Origin: Lachnospiraceae bacterium C1.1
GTDB taxonomy: Bacteria > Bacillota > Clostridia > Lachnospirales > Lachnospiraceae
DNA: 64,000 nt
Direction: 5' to 3'
NCBI GenBank assembly: GCA_030434875.1
Contig: JAUISW010000001.1
Span: 631,501 to 695,500, forward strand
Below the pieces are notes generated by a model, which was not told where the DNA came from, made no database searches, and worked only from the letters and a program-made list of their open reading frames with translations. Positions 24,668 to 33,438 of the stretch are shown here, piece after piece. The position numbers were made by a program, and so were the translations under genes. Position 1 is the stretch's first letter; every line of letters starts with the position of its first letter.

Positions 24668-26101
24668 ATGAGCAATCTCACAACAAGCTCAGCGGGTAAA
24701 AGAATTTTGAGTTTACTCGACGAAAACAGTTTCGTTGAAATCGGCGCGACGGTTCAGGCCAGAAGCACAGATTTCAATCTGAAACCAAAGGATGCTCCGG
24801 GTGATGGAGTAATCACCGGTTACGGAACAATCAACGGATATCTTGTATATGTTTACAGTGAAGATCCGGGAAGTTTAGGAGGTTCCGTTGGAGAGATGCA
24901 CGCAAAGAAGATCGTGAATCTCTACAAACTTGCCTTAAAGACAGGAAATCCGGTAGTAGGTCTTCTTGACTCTACAGGAATGCGTCTCCAGGAAGGAACA
25001 GATGCATTATTTGCTTTTGGTAAGATCTATAAGGTTATGGCAAAGGCATCAGGCGTTATTCCCCAGATCACAGCCGTATTCGGCAATGCAGGCGGCGGAA
25101 TGTCAGTGCTTGCAGGACTTTCTGATTTCACATTTATTGAAGCTTCAAAGGGTAAGCTTTTTGTTAACTCACCTAATGCCGTTAAAGGTAATTACGAGGA
25201 GAAGCAGGATACAGCATCAGCAGATTACAAGGCTAAGGCCGGAGCTGTAGATGTAGTAGCTACAGAAGCTGAGATTTATGATTCTATCCGTGAACTTCTC
25301 TCATTCCTGCCTGAGAACTGTGAGCAGGAAAATATCGGAGAGGGCACAGATGATGATCTTAACAGATCAGCAGCAGATATGGCCGGATGTGCAGCAGATA
25401 CTAAGCTTGCAATCGAGAGGATCGCTGATAACGGTGCATTCTTTGAGACAAGAGCTGAGTATGCAAAGAACCTTGTCACAGGTTTCATTCGCCTTGATGA
25501 TGCAACAGTCGGTGTTGTAGCAAACCGTACTTCTCTTGTTGATGAGACAGGAAAAGAAAAAGAAAAATTCAATGCAGTTCTTACTGTAGATGCAGTTCGT
25601 AAGGCAGAAAAGTTTGTTAGATTCTGTGATGCTTTCAATATCCCGATTCTCACTCTTACAAACACAACAGGTTTCTGCACATGCGAAAATGCTGAGAAGT
25701 ATATCGCAAATGAGGCAGCAAAGCTTGCAGCAGCATTTGTTGAGGCTGATGTAGCCAAGGTAAATGTAATCGTAGGAAATGCATTCGGAACAGCAGCAGT
25801 AGTTATGAATTCAAAGGCTCTTGGCTGTGATTATACTTATGCATGGGATTGCGCAAAGATCGGTGCCATTGATGGTCGTCATGCAGCAGAGATCATGTTT
25901 GACGGCGAGAGCGAGTCAGTTATCAGTGAAAAGGCTGCTGAGTACGACAAGCTTCAGACATCTTCAAACAGTGCAGCTGCAAGGGGCTATGTAGATACAG
26001 TTATCGCACCTACAGATACAAGAAAGTATGTCATCGGAGCTTTCGAAATGCTTGACGGTAAAGATGGTATCGCACCTGATAGAAAGCATGGAACAGTTTA
26101 A
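24668..26101 (+). CDS. Biotin-dependent carboxyltransferase, 12S/MmdA-type subunit
   Basis: A 477-residue acyl-CoA carboxyltransferase-fold protein. It shows LLDSTGMRLQEG, an oxyanion-type glycine loop in AVFGNAGGGMSVLAGL, and in the C-terminal half TLTNTTGFCTCENAEKY and VIVGNAFGTAAVVM. This class moves CO2 between biotin and an acyl-CoA (methylmalonyl/propionyl-CoA, malonyl/acetyl-CoA or glutaconyl-CoA). It starts at the ATG after GGAGG. It is followed by the gamma, biotin-carrier and beta subunits of a sodium-pumping decarboxylase and by a 5S/OadA-type subunit, so the acyl-CoA decarboxylation step probably feeds the pump. The exact acyl group cannot be read. Confidence 0.85.
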   Translation: MSNLTTSSAGKRILSLLDENSFVEIGATVQARSTDFNLKPKDAPGDGVITGYGTINGYLVYVYSEDPGSLGGSVGEMHAKKIVNLYKLALKTGNPVVGLLDSTGMRLQEGTDALFAFGKIYKVMAKASGVIPQITAVFGNAGGGMSVLAGLSDFTFIEASKGKLFVNSPNAVKGNYEEKQDTASADYKAKAGAVDVVATEAEIYDSIRELLSFLPENCEQENIGEGTDDDLNRSAADMAGCAADTKLAIERIADNGAFFETRAEYAKNLVTGFIRLDDATVGVVANRTSLVDETGKEKEKFNAVLTVDAVRKAEKFVRFCDAFNIPILTLTNTTGFCTCENAEKYIANEAAKLAAAFVEADVAKVNVIVGNAFGTAAVVMNSKALGCDYTYAWDCAKIGAIDGRHAAEIMFDGESESVISEKAAEYDKLQTSSNSAAARGYVDTVIAPTDTRKYVIGAFEMLDGKDGIAPDRKHGTV

Positions 26102-26120
26102 TAAGAAAGGATGATACATA

Positions 26121-26933
26121 ATGACTAATTTTAAGAAAAAGCTGGCATTGGTATCATGCTCGTTTGCTCTTATTCTTTCACTTACGGCCTGTGGAGGAGC
26201 TTCAAAAGATATTAAATATGATGAAACTTCTGCAAATAACAGAGCACAGTCCGTGATCAGCGTGTTTAAGACTGTTGAGTCCACAGGTGCTGATTATGGT
26301 TATTCAAGTGATGTAATTCTCGACTATGATGAGAATCAGATTGAGCAGTTCGCTGAAAATCAGCTTGGCGGCGTTATTGATGGCAGCGCATTTCAGTCAG
26401 GACTTGAGTCCTATGAGGATGCAGTAGAGGCTCTCGGCGGAGAGTTCAAGGAAGTTGCCGAGACCGGAAAGGTCAGCTCGGATGATGAGTCCATAATTGT
26501 TGATGTTGATATCATAGGTGCAAATGGAAAAACAGCAACAATGGAAATCATGATGGACAGCATCTATCGTGTTACCGATATTGTTTTCAATGTTGATAAG
26601 ACCTTTGGAGAAAAGATCGAGAATGCAGCACTGAATACAGTTCTCGGAATGGGAACAACATTTGTTGTACTTATCCTTATTGCGTGTCTTATTTCGCTCT
26701 TCCCGTTCATAGTAGCACCATTCAACGGAACAAAGAAGAAGGCAGCCGAGGCACCGGCACCTGCAGCAAAGCCTGAACCGGCACCTGCAGCAGCTGCACC
26801 GGTTGTGGCTGAGACAGATGATAAGGAACTTATTGCAGTCATTGCAGCAGCCATAGCTGCTTATGAGAGTGAGAGCACAGGAGTAGCGGTTTCACCGGAT
26901 ACCTTTGTAGTACGCTCTATCAGAAGAAGATAA
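26121..26933 (+). CDS. OadG-type decarboxylase gamma subunit with secreted lipoprotein domain
   Basis: A 270-residue protein. It begins with a signal peptide and lipobox LTAC (Cys24), then an extracytoplasmic domain of about 145 residues. One membrane segment follows near 172-198 (TTFVVLILIACLISLFPFIV), then an Ala/Pro-rich linker and a short C-terminal helix ending FVVRSIRRR. The last part matches the OadG/GcdD small subunit that holds the pump together. Classical OadG is only about 80-90 residues, so the lipidated outer domain is an addition. Genes for the biotin carrier and beta subunit follow. Confidence 0.8.
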   Translation: MTNFKKKLALVSCSFALILSLTACGGASKDIKYDETSANNRAQSVISVFKTVESTGADYGYSSDVILDYDENQIEQFAENQLGGVIDGSAFQSGLESYEDAVEALGGEFKEVAETGKVSSDDESIIVDVDIIGANGKTATMEIMMDSIYRVTDIVFNVDKTFGEKIENAALNTVLGMGTTFVVLILIACLISLFPFIVAPFNGTKKKAAEAPAPAAKPEPAPAAAAPVVAETDDKELIAVIAAAIAAYESESTGVAVSPDTFVVRSIRRR

Positions 26934-26962
26934 ATTGAATTTACATTATAGGAGATAAACTC

Positions 26963-27328
26963 ATGAAAAATTATACAATTACTGTTAATGGAACAGCATA
27001 TGATGTAACAGTTGACGAGGGCGGAAACGGCGCAGCACCTGTAGCAGCTCCTGTTAAGAAGGCAGCTCCCGCAGCAGCACCTGCAGCAGCACCCGCAGCA
27101 AGTGCAGGTGCAGGCTCTATCCGTATCGAGGCAGGTGCAGCAGGTAAGGTATTCAAGATCGATGCTGCAGTAGGCCAGGCTGTTAAGAAGGGCGATGCTG
27201 TTGTAACTATCGAAGCTATGAAAATGGAAATTCCTGTAGTTGCTCCTCAGGATGGAACAGTTGCAAGTATTGAAGTTGCAGTAGGAGATGCTTGTGAGGC
27301 AGGCGGACTTCTTGCAACACTTAAGTAA
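26963..27328 (+). CDS. Biotin carrier protein of the decarboxylase complex
   Basis: A 121-residue protein. A short N-terminal beta segment ([16 protein letters not shown]) is followed by an Ala/Pro linker (about 25-50) and a biotinyl domain with EAMKMEI, whose Lys87 is the predicted biotin site. It is close in plan to GcdC/MmdC and the 1.3S subunit of transcarboxylase. It shuttles CO2 from the carboxyltransferase to the membrane beta subunit. It has a good ribosome binding site (AGGAGATAAACTC). Confidence 0.92.
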   Translation: MKNYTITVNGTAYDVTVDEGGNGAAPVAAPVKKAAPAAAPAAAPAASAGAGSIRIEAGAAGKVFKIDAAVGQAVKKGDAVVTIEAMKMEIPVVAPQDGTVASIEVAVGDACEAGGLLATLK

Positions 27329-27366
27329 TCTGGATTAAAAATATTCAACTGACTGGAGGTCAATTC

Positions 27367-28494
27367 ATGGAATATATTTCTAATACGCTGGCAAATCTGG
27401 CAAGCCAGTCGGCGTTTACGACCATGACCGTGGGTAATATAATTATGATCCTTGTTGCCTGCGTGTTTATGTATCTTGCCATTGCCAAAGGCTTTGAACC
27501 TCTGCTCCTTGTGCCGATTTCATTTGGTATGCTCCTTGTGAACATCTATCCGGATATCATGGCTGAAGGCGGACTTTTTCACTATTTCTTTATGCTTGAC
27601 GAATGGTCGATCCTTCCCTGTCTGATATTCATGGGAGTTGGCGCAATGACAGACTTCGGACCGCTGATTGCCAATCCGAAGAGCTTTATCCTCGGTGCGG
27701 CAGCACAGTTTGGAATTTTTGCAGCATATTTCGGTGCTATTTTAGTAGGTTTCAATGACAAACAGGCTGCTGCTATTTCAATCATCGGTGGTGCTGACGG
27801 TCCTACTTCTATCTTCCTTGCTACAAGACTTGGACAGACAGCAATACTTGGACCTATAGCTGTTGCAGCATATTCTTATATGTCACTTGTACCGATCATT
27901 CAGCCTCCGATCATGAGGGCACTTACAACTGAAAAGGAAAGAAAGATAAGAATGGAGCAGCTTCGTCCTGTATCCAAGCTTGAAAAGATTCTTTTCCCGA
28001 TTATCGTTGCAACTGTAGTTTCAATGATCCTTCCTACTACAGCACCTCTTATCGGTATGCTCATGCTTGGTAACCTTTTCCGTGAGTGCGGTGTTGTTCG
28101 TCAGCTTACAGAAACAGCATCAAATGCACTTATGTATATCGTAGTAATCCTGCTCGGTACTTCCGTAGGAGCTACAACAAGTGCTGAAGCATTCCTTAAT
28201 GCTACAACACTTAAGATCGTTTTCCTTGGACTTGTTGCATTCGCATTCGGAACAGCAATGGGTACTCTTGTAGGAAAGGTAATGTGTGCAGCTACAGGCG
28301 GTAAGATCAATCCGCTTATCGGTTCAGCCGGAGTTTCGGCGGTTCCTATGGCTGCCCGTGTTTCACAGAAGGTCGGTTCTGAGACCGATCCGTCCAACTT
28401 CCTTCTCATGCATGCCATGGGACCTAATGTTGCCGGAGTTGTAGGTACTGCAGTCGTTGCAGGTACATTCATGGCAGTATTCGGAGTTGGCTGA
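27367..28494 (+). CDS. oadB: Sodium-translocating decarboxylase beta subunit (OadB/GcdB/MmdB)
   Basis: A 375-residue membrane protein with about ten hydrophobic segments. Family signatures include [33 protein letters not shown] (with the Asp implicated in Na+ coupling in the family), and near the C-terminus [16 protein letters not shown] and [13 protein letters not shown]. It decarboxylates carboxybiotin and exports Na+. It lies 38 bases after the biotin carrier. Confidence 0.94.
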   Translation: MEYISNTLANLASQSAFTTMTVGNIIMILVACVFMYLAIAKGFEPLLLVPISFGMLLVNIYPDIMAEGGLFHYFFMLDEWSILPCLIFMGVGAMTDFGPLIANPKSFILGAAAQFGIFAAYFGAILVGFNDKQAAAISIIGGADGPTSIFLATRLGQTAILGPIAVAAYSYMSLVPIIQPPIMRALTTEKERKIRMEQLRPVSKLEKILFPIIVATVVSMILPTTAPLIGMLMLGNLFRECGVVRQLTETASNALMYIVVILLGTSVGATTSAEAFLNATTLKIVFLGLVAFAFGTAMGTLVGKVMCAATGGKINPLIGSAGVSAVPMAARVSQKVGSETDPSNFLLMHAMGPNVAGVVGTAVVAGTFMAVFGVG

Positions 28495-28653
28495 GCTGTT
28501 CCAAGAACCGGAACGCCAGTGAACGGTGATTGGCAAACAGCTCGTCTGCAAAAAGCACTTAGCGAGGTATTTACGAGCTTAGTGCTGACTGCTGGCTGAT
28601 ACAAAAGATTTTAACTGTGGGATCATTTTTTTGATCCCGGATTGGAGAGATAA
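28495..28653. repeat. Spacer between beta and 5S-type subunit genes, with a family C repeat
   Basis: The 159-base spacer holds ACTTAGCGAGGTATTTACGAGCTTA (28558-28582), which is repeated with a 3-base deletion at 30161-30181. A short GCAC...GTGC stem surrounds it. No ORF or terminator is obvious, so the following gene may be read through. Confidence 0.5.
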
Positions 28654-30063
28654 ATGTCAGATACAAAGAGGAAAATCGGCATTACCGAAACGGTTCTCCG
28701 TGATGCACATCAGTCACTGATTGCAACGAGAATGCCGATAGAAGAGATGCTTCCTATCCTTGACACAATGGACAAGGTTGGATATCACGCAGTAGAGTGC
28801 TGGGGCGGTGCAACATTTGATTCCTGCCTCCGTTTCCTTAAAGAAGATCCGTGGGAGAGACTCAGAAAGATCAGAAAGGGTCTCCCTAATACAAAGCTTC
28901 AGATGCTTTTCAGAGGTCAGAATATCTTAGGATACAGCCATTATGCTGATGACGTTGTTGAGTACTTTGTTGAGAAGTCTATCGCAAACGGTATTGATAT
29001 CATCCGTATTTTTGACTGTCTTAATGACCTTAGAAACCTTGAGACTTGCGTAAAGGCTACAAAGAAAGAAAAAGGTCACGCACAGGTAGCACTTTCATAT
29101 ACATTGGGAGATGCTTATACACTTGATTACTGGAAGAAGAAGGCTAAGGGTATCGAAGAGCTTGGAGCTGATTCTATCTGTATCAAGGATATGGCTGGCC
29201 TCTTACTTCCTGCAAAGGCTTCTGAGCTTGTACAGGCTATGAAGTCCGTTACAGACCTTCCGATCGAGCTTCACACACACTATACTTCAGGTGTGGCTTC
29301 AATGACTTATATGAAGGGCCTTGAGGCAGGCGCAGACATCATCGACTGTGCTTCTACACCTCTTGCGCTTGGCACATCACAGCCGGCAACAGAGGTTATG
29401 GCTACAGCACTTGAGGATATGGGCTTCGATATAGGCATCGATACAAAGCTTATGATGCAGGTAGCACAGTATTTTGCTCCTTATCGTGAAGAGTGCATAA
29501 AATCCGGACTTTTGAGCACAAAGGTTCTTGGAGTTAATATTAACACCCTTAAATATCAGGTTCCCGGCGGAATGCTTTCAAACATGATCAAGCAGCTTGA
29601 TGAGCAGGGCAAGTCAGATAAGCTTCAGGAGGTTCTTGAGGAAGTACCGAGAGTTCGTAAGGACTTTGGTGAGCCGCCTCTTGTTACACCTTCATCACAG
29701 ATCGTTGGTACTCAGGCAGTTATGAACGTACTTATGGGAGAGAGATATAAGGTCGCTACAGGCCAGACAAAGGATCTTCTCCGTGGTAAGTATGGTCAGA
29801 CTGAGAAGCCGATGAATCCTGAAGTTGTTGAAAAGATCATTCCAGGTGAGAAGCCGATCACATGCCGTCCGGCAGATCTGCTTGAGCCCGAACTTCCTAA
29901 GTTCGAGAAGGAATGCGCACAGTGGAAACAGCAGCCGGAAGACGTGCTTTCATATGCACTTTTCCCTCAGGTAGCAGTAGACTTCTTCAAGTACCGTAAG
30001 GCACAGCAGGAAGGCGTAGATGTTGCAAAAGCTGATAAGGCTAACGGAGCATATCCTGTATAA
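28654..30063 (+). CDS. oadA: Oxaloacetate decarboxylase alpha/transcarboxylase 5S-type carboxyltransferase, no biotin domain
   Basis: A 469-residue TIM-barrel carboxyltransferase. It starts ITETVLRDAHQSLIATRM (metal Asp) and contains CWGGATFDSCLRFLKEDPWERLR, the carbamylated-Lys-type motif ICIKDMAG, and metal histidines in ELHTHYTSG. It ends without a biotinyl domain, so it must use the separate carrier at 26963. It moves CO2 between biotin and pyruvate/oxaloacetate. Together with the 12S-type subunit it could form a transcarboxylase or a dual-substrate Na+ pump. A terminator follows at 30080-30119. Confidence 0.9.
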   Translation: MSDTKRKIGITETVLRDAHQSLIATRMPIEEMLPILDTMDKVGYHAVECWGGATFDSCLRFLKEDPWERLRKIRKGLPNTKLQMLFRGQNILGYSHYADDVVEYFVEKSIANGIDIIRIFDCLNDLRNLETCVKATKKEKGHAQVALSYTLGDAYTLDYWKKKAKGIEELGADSICIKDMAGLLLPAKASELVQAMKSVTDLPIELHTHYTSGVASMTYMKGLEAGADIIDCASTPLALGTSQPATEVMATALEDMGFDIGIDTKLMMQVAQYFAPYREECIKSGLLSTKVLGVNINTLKYQVPGGMLSNMIKQLDEQGKSDKLQEVLEEVPRVRKDFGEPPLVTPSSQIVGTQAVMNVLMGERYKVATGQTKDLLRGKYGQTEKPMNPEVVEKIIPGEKPITCRPADLLEPELPKFEKECAQWKQQPEDVLSYALFPQVAVDFFKYRKAQQEGVDVAKADKANGAYPV

Positions 30064-30079
30064 ATATTAGATATTGACA

Positions 30080-30124
30080 AATACCCCAATATTGACATTT
30101 AAGTCAATATTGGGGTATTCTTTT
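30080..30124 (+). terminator. Rho-independent terminator after the carboxyltransferase cluster
   Basis: Perfect 17-base arms AATACCCCAATATTGAC (30080-30096) and GTCAATATTGGGGTATT (30103-30119) are followed by CTTTT. Confidence 0.9.
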
Positions 30125-30173
30125 GTGCAGAGTACTTAGCGAGTTTATTTGTGCAGAGTACTTAGCGAGTTTA
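30122..30173 (+). repeat. Exact 26-bp tandem duplication
   Basis: TTTGTGCAGAGTACTTAGCG plus AGTTTA occurs twice, back to back (30122-30147 and 30148-30173). The second copy runs into ACGAGCTTA, completing the family C sequence seen at 28558. It lies between the terminator and the thioesterase start and may contain transcription signals. Confidence 0.75.
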
Positions 30174-30212
30174 CGAGCTTATAATGAGAAATATAAAACA
30201 GAGGTAGAATTA

Positions 30213-30641
30213 ATGGAGATCAAACCTTACGGAAGAAAGGTATTTTATTACGAAACAGATAGAATGGGAATTGTTCACCATTCAAATTACATAAGGTGGT
30301 TTGAAGAAGCAAGAATAGAATTTATGAAGCAGATAGGTGTGCCATACGACCTTCTTGAGGAAAAGGGAATTATTATTCCTGTTCTTTCGGTATCTGCTGT
30401 TTATAGAAAACATATGACTTATGGTGATGAATTCAGCATTCAGGTTCATGATAAAAAATTCAACGGAATAAAAGCATTTTTTGAATATGAGGTCTTTAAC
30501 CAGAATGGCGAGCTATGTGCAACAGGAGAAAGTTCTCATTGTATGCTTGACAAGGATCTTAAACCCTTTAGATTTAAGAAGGAATATCCGGAAATATATA
30601 AGATTTTTGCCGAAGCGGCAGAGGAAGGACCAAAGGCTTGA
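30213..30641 (+). CDS. Acyl-CoA thioesterase (4-hydroxybenzoyl-CoA thioesterase/YbgC family)
   Basis: A 142-residue hot-dog-fold enzyme. The active-site pattern is ETDRMGIVHHSNYIRWFEEAR, with Asp and His-His near residue 19, as in YbgC/4-HBT. It hydrolyses short acyl-CoA thioesters in the cytoplasm; the natural substrate cannot be read. ATG 30213 follows GAGGT; upstream in-frame codons belong to the tandem repeat and were excluded. Its stop overlaps the TTG start of the next gene by 3 bases. Confidence 0.88.
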   Translation: MEIKPYGRKVFYYETDRMGIVHHSNYIRWFEEARIEFMKQIGVPYDLLEEKGIIIPVLSVSAVYRKHMTYGDEFSIQVHDKKFNGIKAFFEYEVFNQNGELCATGESSHCMLDKDLKPFRFKKEYPEIYKIFAEAAEEGPKA

Positions 30642-31873
30642 AAAAAGTTTTAGTTGTCGGCGGTGGTGCTGCCGGAATGATGGCAGCAATTATGGCTGCA
30701 AGAGAAGGTGCATCTGTTGAGCTTTTTGAAAAAAACGAAAAGCTTGGAAAGAAGATATTTATTACCGGAAAAGGGAGAGGAAATCTTACAAATGCAGCTG
30801 ACATGGAGACTATAAGGGATAGTATATGTTCAAATCCTAAATTCATGTTTTCGGCATTTAAGAATTTTACGAATGGGGACTGTCTTGAATTATTTCATGA
30901 ACTCGGTCTTAAGACAAAGGTTGAGAGAGGGGACAGAGTATTCCCAGAGAGTGATCATGCATATGAGATAACAGATGTTCTGGCAAAAGAATTAAGAAGA
31001 CTAAAAGTCAGGATAAATCTTTTTACAGAAATAAAAGAGATTATCGAGTATAAGGGCGAATTTCAGGGGATCATTGACGCTAAAGGAAATAAACATGAAG
31101 CAGACGCAGTGATAATTGCAACAGGTGGTCTTTCCTATAAGTCAACAGGTTCAACAGGCGATGGAATGAAATTTGCTTCTAAGCTTGGATTAGAGGTTAC
31201 GGAAACTTCGCCATCACTTGTTCCATTTAATTGCAAAGAGGATTTTGTCCGTGATATGCAGGGCTTGTCTCTTAAAAATACTGCACTTAGTTTGACGGCT
31301 GGTAAAAAGGAAGTTTACAGCGATTTTGGAGAAATGCTTTTTACGCATTTTGGTGTAAGCGGACCAATGATACTTTCAGCATCGGCAAGGACAAACAGAA
31401 AATACTTCAAAAATGAACTGATCATTCATCTGGATCTGAAGCCCGCTTTAAATGATGAACAGCTTGATGCCAGACTTATAAGAGAATTTGAGGAAAACAG
31501 GAAAAAAGAGTTTAAGAATTCACTCTCGAAACTTTTTCCTTCAAAAATGATTCCTGTAATGATAAAAAGAAGCGGCATAAACGGAAATAAAAAATGTGCG
31601 GAGATCTCACATGCCGAAAGAATGAAGCTTAAAGAACTTATTAAGGATTTTACAATGACAGTAACGGGACTCAGAGGCTATGAAGAGGCTATAATCACCA
31701 AAGGCGGAGTAAGTGTAAAAGAACTCAATCCGTCAACAATGGAGTCTAAGAAGATAAAAGGTCTTTATTTTGCCGGAGAAACAATTGATGTAGATTGTGT
31801 TACCGGAGGATTTAACCTTCAGGTGGCGTGGAGTACAGGAGTTTTGGCCGGACAGAATGCTGGCAGAGTATAA
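30638..31873 (+). CDS. HI0933-family FAD-dependent oxidoreductase (BaiN/YhiN-like)
   Basis: A 411-residue flavoprotein. The dinucleotide-binding motif is VVGGGAAGMMAAIMAAREGA at the start. Family marks are GKGRGNLTN, VFPESDHAYEI, ATGGLSYKSTGSTGDG and the C-terminal LYFAGETIDVDCVTGGFNLQVAWSTG. Members are typically annotated as aminoacetone oxidase or BaiN-type, but the substrate is unknown here. It uses a TTG start overlapping the thioesterase stop. cmk begins 17 bases after the stop. Confidence 0.9.
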   Translation: MKKVLVVGGGAAGMMAAIMAAREGASVELFEKNEKLGKKIFITGKGRGNLTNAADMETIRDSICSNPKFMFSAFKNFTNGDCLELFHELGLKTKVERGDRVFPESDHAYEITDVLAKELRRLKVRINLFTEIKEIIEYKGEFQGIIDAKGNKHEADAVIIATGGLSYKSTGSTGDGMKFASKLGLEVTETSPSLVPFNCKEDFVRDMQGLSLKNTALSLTAGKKEVYSDFGEMLFTHFGVSGPMILSASARTNRKYFKNELIIHLDLKPALNDEQLDARLIREFEENRKKEFKNSLSKLFPSKMIPVMIKRSGINGNKKCAEISHAERMKLKELIKDFTMTVTGLRGYEEAIITKGGVSVKELNPSTMESKKIKGLYFAGETIDVDCVTGGFNLQVAWSTGVLAGQNAGRV

Positions 31874-31890
31874 TGCAGAAGGAGAATGAA

Positions 31891-32544
31891 ATGGCATTTA
31901 ATATAGGAATAGACGGACCTGCAGGTGCGGGTAAAAGTACTATAGCAAAGAAAGTAGCAGCAAAAAAAGGTTATATTTATGTTGATACAGGAGCAATGTA
32001 CAGGGCAATGGCACTGTTTATGCTTCAAAAAAAGATCAATTTAAACGACCCTGAAGCTATTGGTAAAAACTGCGAGACCGCCGATATATCAATAAAGTAT
32101 GAAAACGGTATTCAATGCGTTTATCTCAATGGCGAAAATGTAAATGATCTTATTCGCACACCCGAGGTTTCTGCGGCAGCATCTAAAACGTCTGTAGTAA
32201 AGAAAGTAAGGGAAAAGCTTGTATCACTTCAGCAGGAACTGGCTGCTGAAACGAGTGTGGTAATGGATGGAAGAGATATCTGTACAAAAGTACTCCCTAA
32301 CGCTGATGTTAAAGTTTATCTGACAGCATCAGTCGAGGTGAGAGCACTCAGAAGATATAATGAGCTTATCGCCAAAGGCGAGTCCTGTGATTTGGAAGAG
32401 ATCAAGAAGGATATCGCAGAGAGAGATCATCGTGATATGACAAGAGAAGAATCACCACTTGTTAAAGCCGATGATGCAGTAGAGATCGATTCGTCAGAAA
32501 TGACAATTGACGAGGTTGCTGATAAGATTCTTTCACTTTGCTGA
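31891..32544 (+). CDS. cmk: Cytidylate kinase
   Basis: A 217-residue (d)CMP kinase. It has P-loop IDGPAGAGKSTIAKK, the NMP-binding part YVDTGAMYRAMA and VMDGRDICTKVLPNADVKVYLTAS, and the LID arginines in ERDHRDMTRE. ATG 31891 follows AGAAGGAGAATGAA; an ATG at 31873 is possible but lacks a good site. The order cmk-ispH-rpsA is conserved in Clostridia. Confidence 0.95.
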   Translation: MAFNIGIDGPAGAGKSTIAKKVAAKKGYIYVDTGAMYRAMALFMLQKKINLNDPEAIGKNCETADISIKYENGIQCVYLNGENVNDLIRTPEVSAAASKTSVVKKVREKLVSLQQELAAETSVVMDGRDICTKVLPNADVKVYLTASVEVRALRRYNELIAKGESCDLEEIKKDIAERDHRDMTREESPLVKADDAVEIDSSEMTIDEVADKILSLC

Positions 32545-32583
32545 TAAAAATTCATTTAAACAGGCTTTTGAAAAGGAGATAAA

Positions 32584-33438
32584 TTGGAAGTTATAGTTGC
32601 AAAGAGCGCCGGATTCTGCTTTGGAGTAAAGAGAGCTGTAGATACAGTCTACAAAGAAATTGAGTCCGGCGGAAAAATTTATACCTACGGCGAGATAATT
32701 CACAATGAGGAAGTGGTGAAGGACTTCGAAAGCAAGGGTGTTACAGTCCTTCACGGCAAGGATGAACTGAATGCGGTGGAAGAGGGAACGGTAATAATAC
32801 GTTCACACGGTGTTTCAAAGGATATTTATGATCTTATAAAGACAAAAGAAAAAGTCAAACTTGTTGATGCAACCTGTCCTTTTGTTTTGAAGATTCATAA
32901 AATTGTTGAGGAAGAAAGCCACAAAGGGAAGAATATTGTAATTATTGGAGACGAGAACCATCCTGAAGTGATCGGGATAATGGGATTTTCGGAAACACCC
33001 GTGTCCGTTGTAAAGACGCACGAGGAAGCAGAAAATCTTGAACTGCCCGAAAACAGAGAGACTTGCATAGTATCTCAGACAACATTTAATTACAAGAAAT
33101 TTGAGGAATTAGTTGAAATCTTGACAAAAAAAGGTTATACTGTAAATACTGTGAACACAATTTGCAGCGCAACTGAGGAGAGACAGAGCGAAGCGAGAGC
33201 CATTGCATCAAAGGTTGATTCAATGATCGTAATTGGAAGTAATAAAAGCTCCAATACGAGAAAACTCTACGAAATCTGTTCTCAGATTTGCCGTGATACA
33301 CGGCTGATACAGACACTCGCTGATTTGAATTCGGATTTTCCTGATTCTACTTCTTGTGTAGGCATCACAGCCGGGGCATCAACCCCAAACTATATTATCG
33401 AGGAGGTTCAAAGTAATGTCAGAAGAACAGACTTTTGA
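32584..33438 (+). CDS. ispH: 4-hydroxy-3-methylbut-2-enyl diphosphate reductase
   Basis: A 284-residue iron-sulfur enzyme, last step of the MEP isoprenoid pathway. The three cluster cysteines are in AGFCFGVKRAVD (Cys12), DATCPFVLKIH (about 98) and NTICSATEERQ (about 197). HEEVV-type histidines are in IIHNEEVV and the catalytic Glu is in the DATCPF region. The start is TTG at 32584 after AAGGAG. The 3' end overlaps rpsA by 23 bases. In many Clostridia these two are fused; here they remain separate but overlapping. Confidence 0.95.
   Translation: MEVIVAKSAGFCFGVKRAVDTVYKEIESGGKIYTYGEIIHNEEVVKDFESKGVTVLHGKDELNAVEEGTVIIRSHGVSKDIYDLIKTKEKVKLVDATCPFVLKIHKIVEEESHKGKNIVIIGDENHPEVIGIMGFSETPVSVVKTHEEAENLELPENRETCIVSQTTFNYKKFEELVEILTKKGYTVNTVNTICSATEERQSEARAIASKVDSMIVIGSNKSSNTRKLYEICSQICRDTRLIQTLADLNSDFPDSTSCVGITAGASTPNYIIEEVQSNVRRTDF

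Noticed and set aside
25276..25758. 160-codon minus-strand frame in the carboxyltransferase gene
   Set aside because: Shadow frame: Ser/Ala/Val composition reflects the opposite strand's codon pattern.
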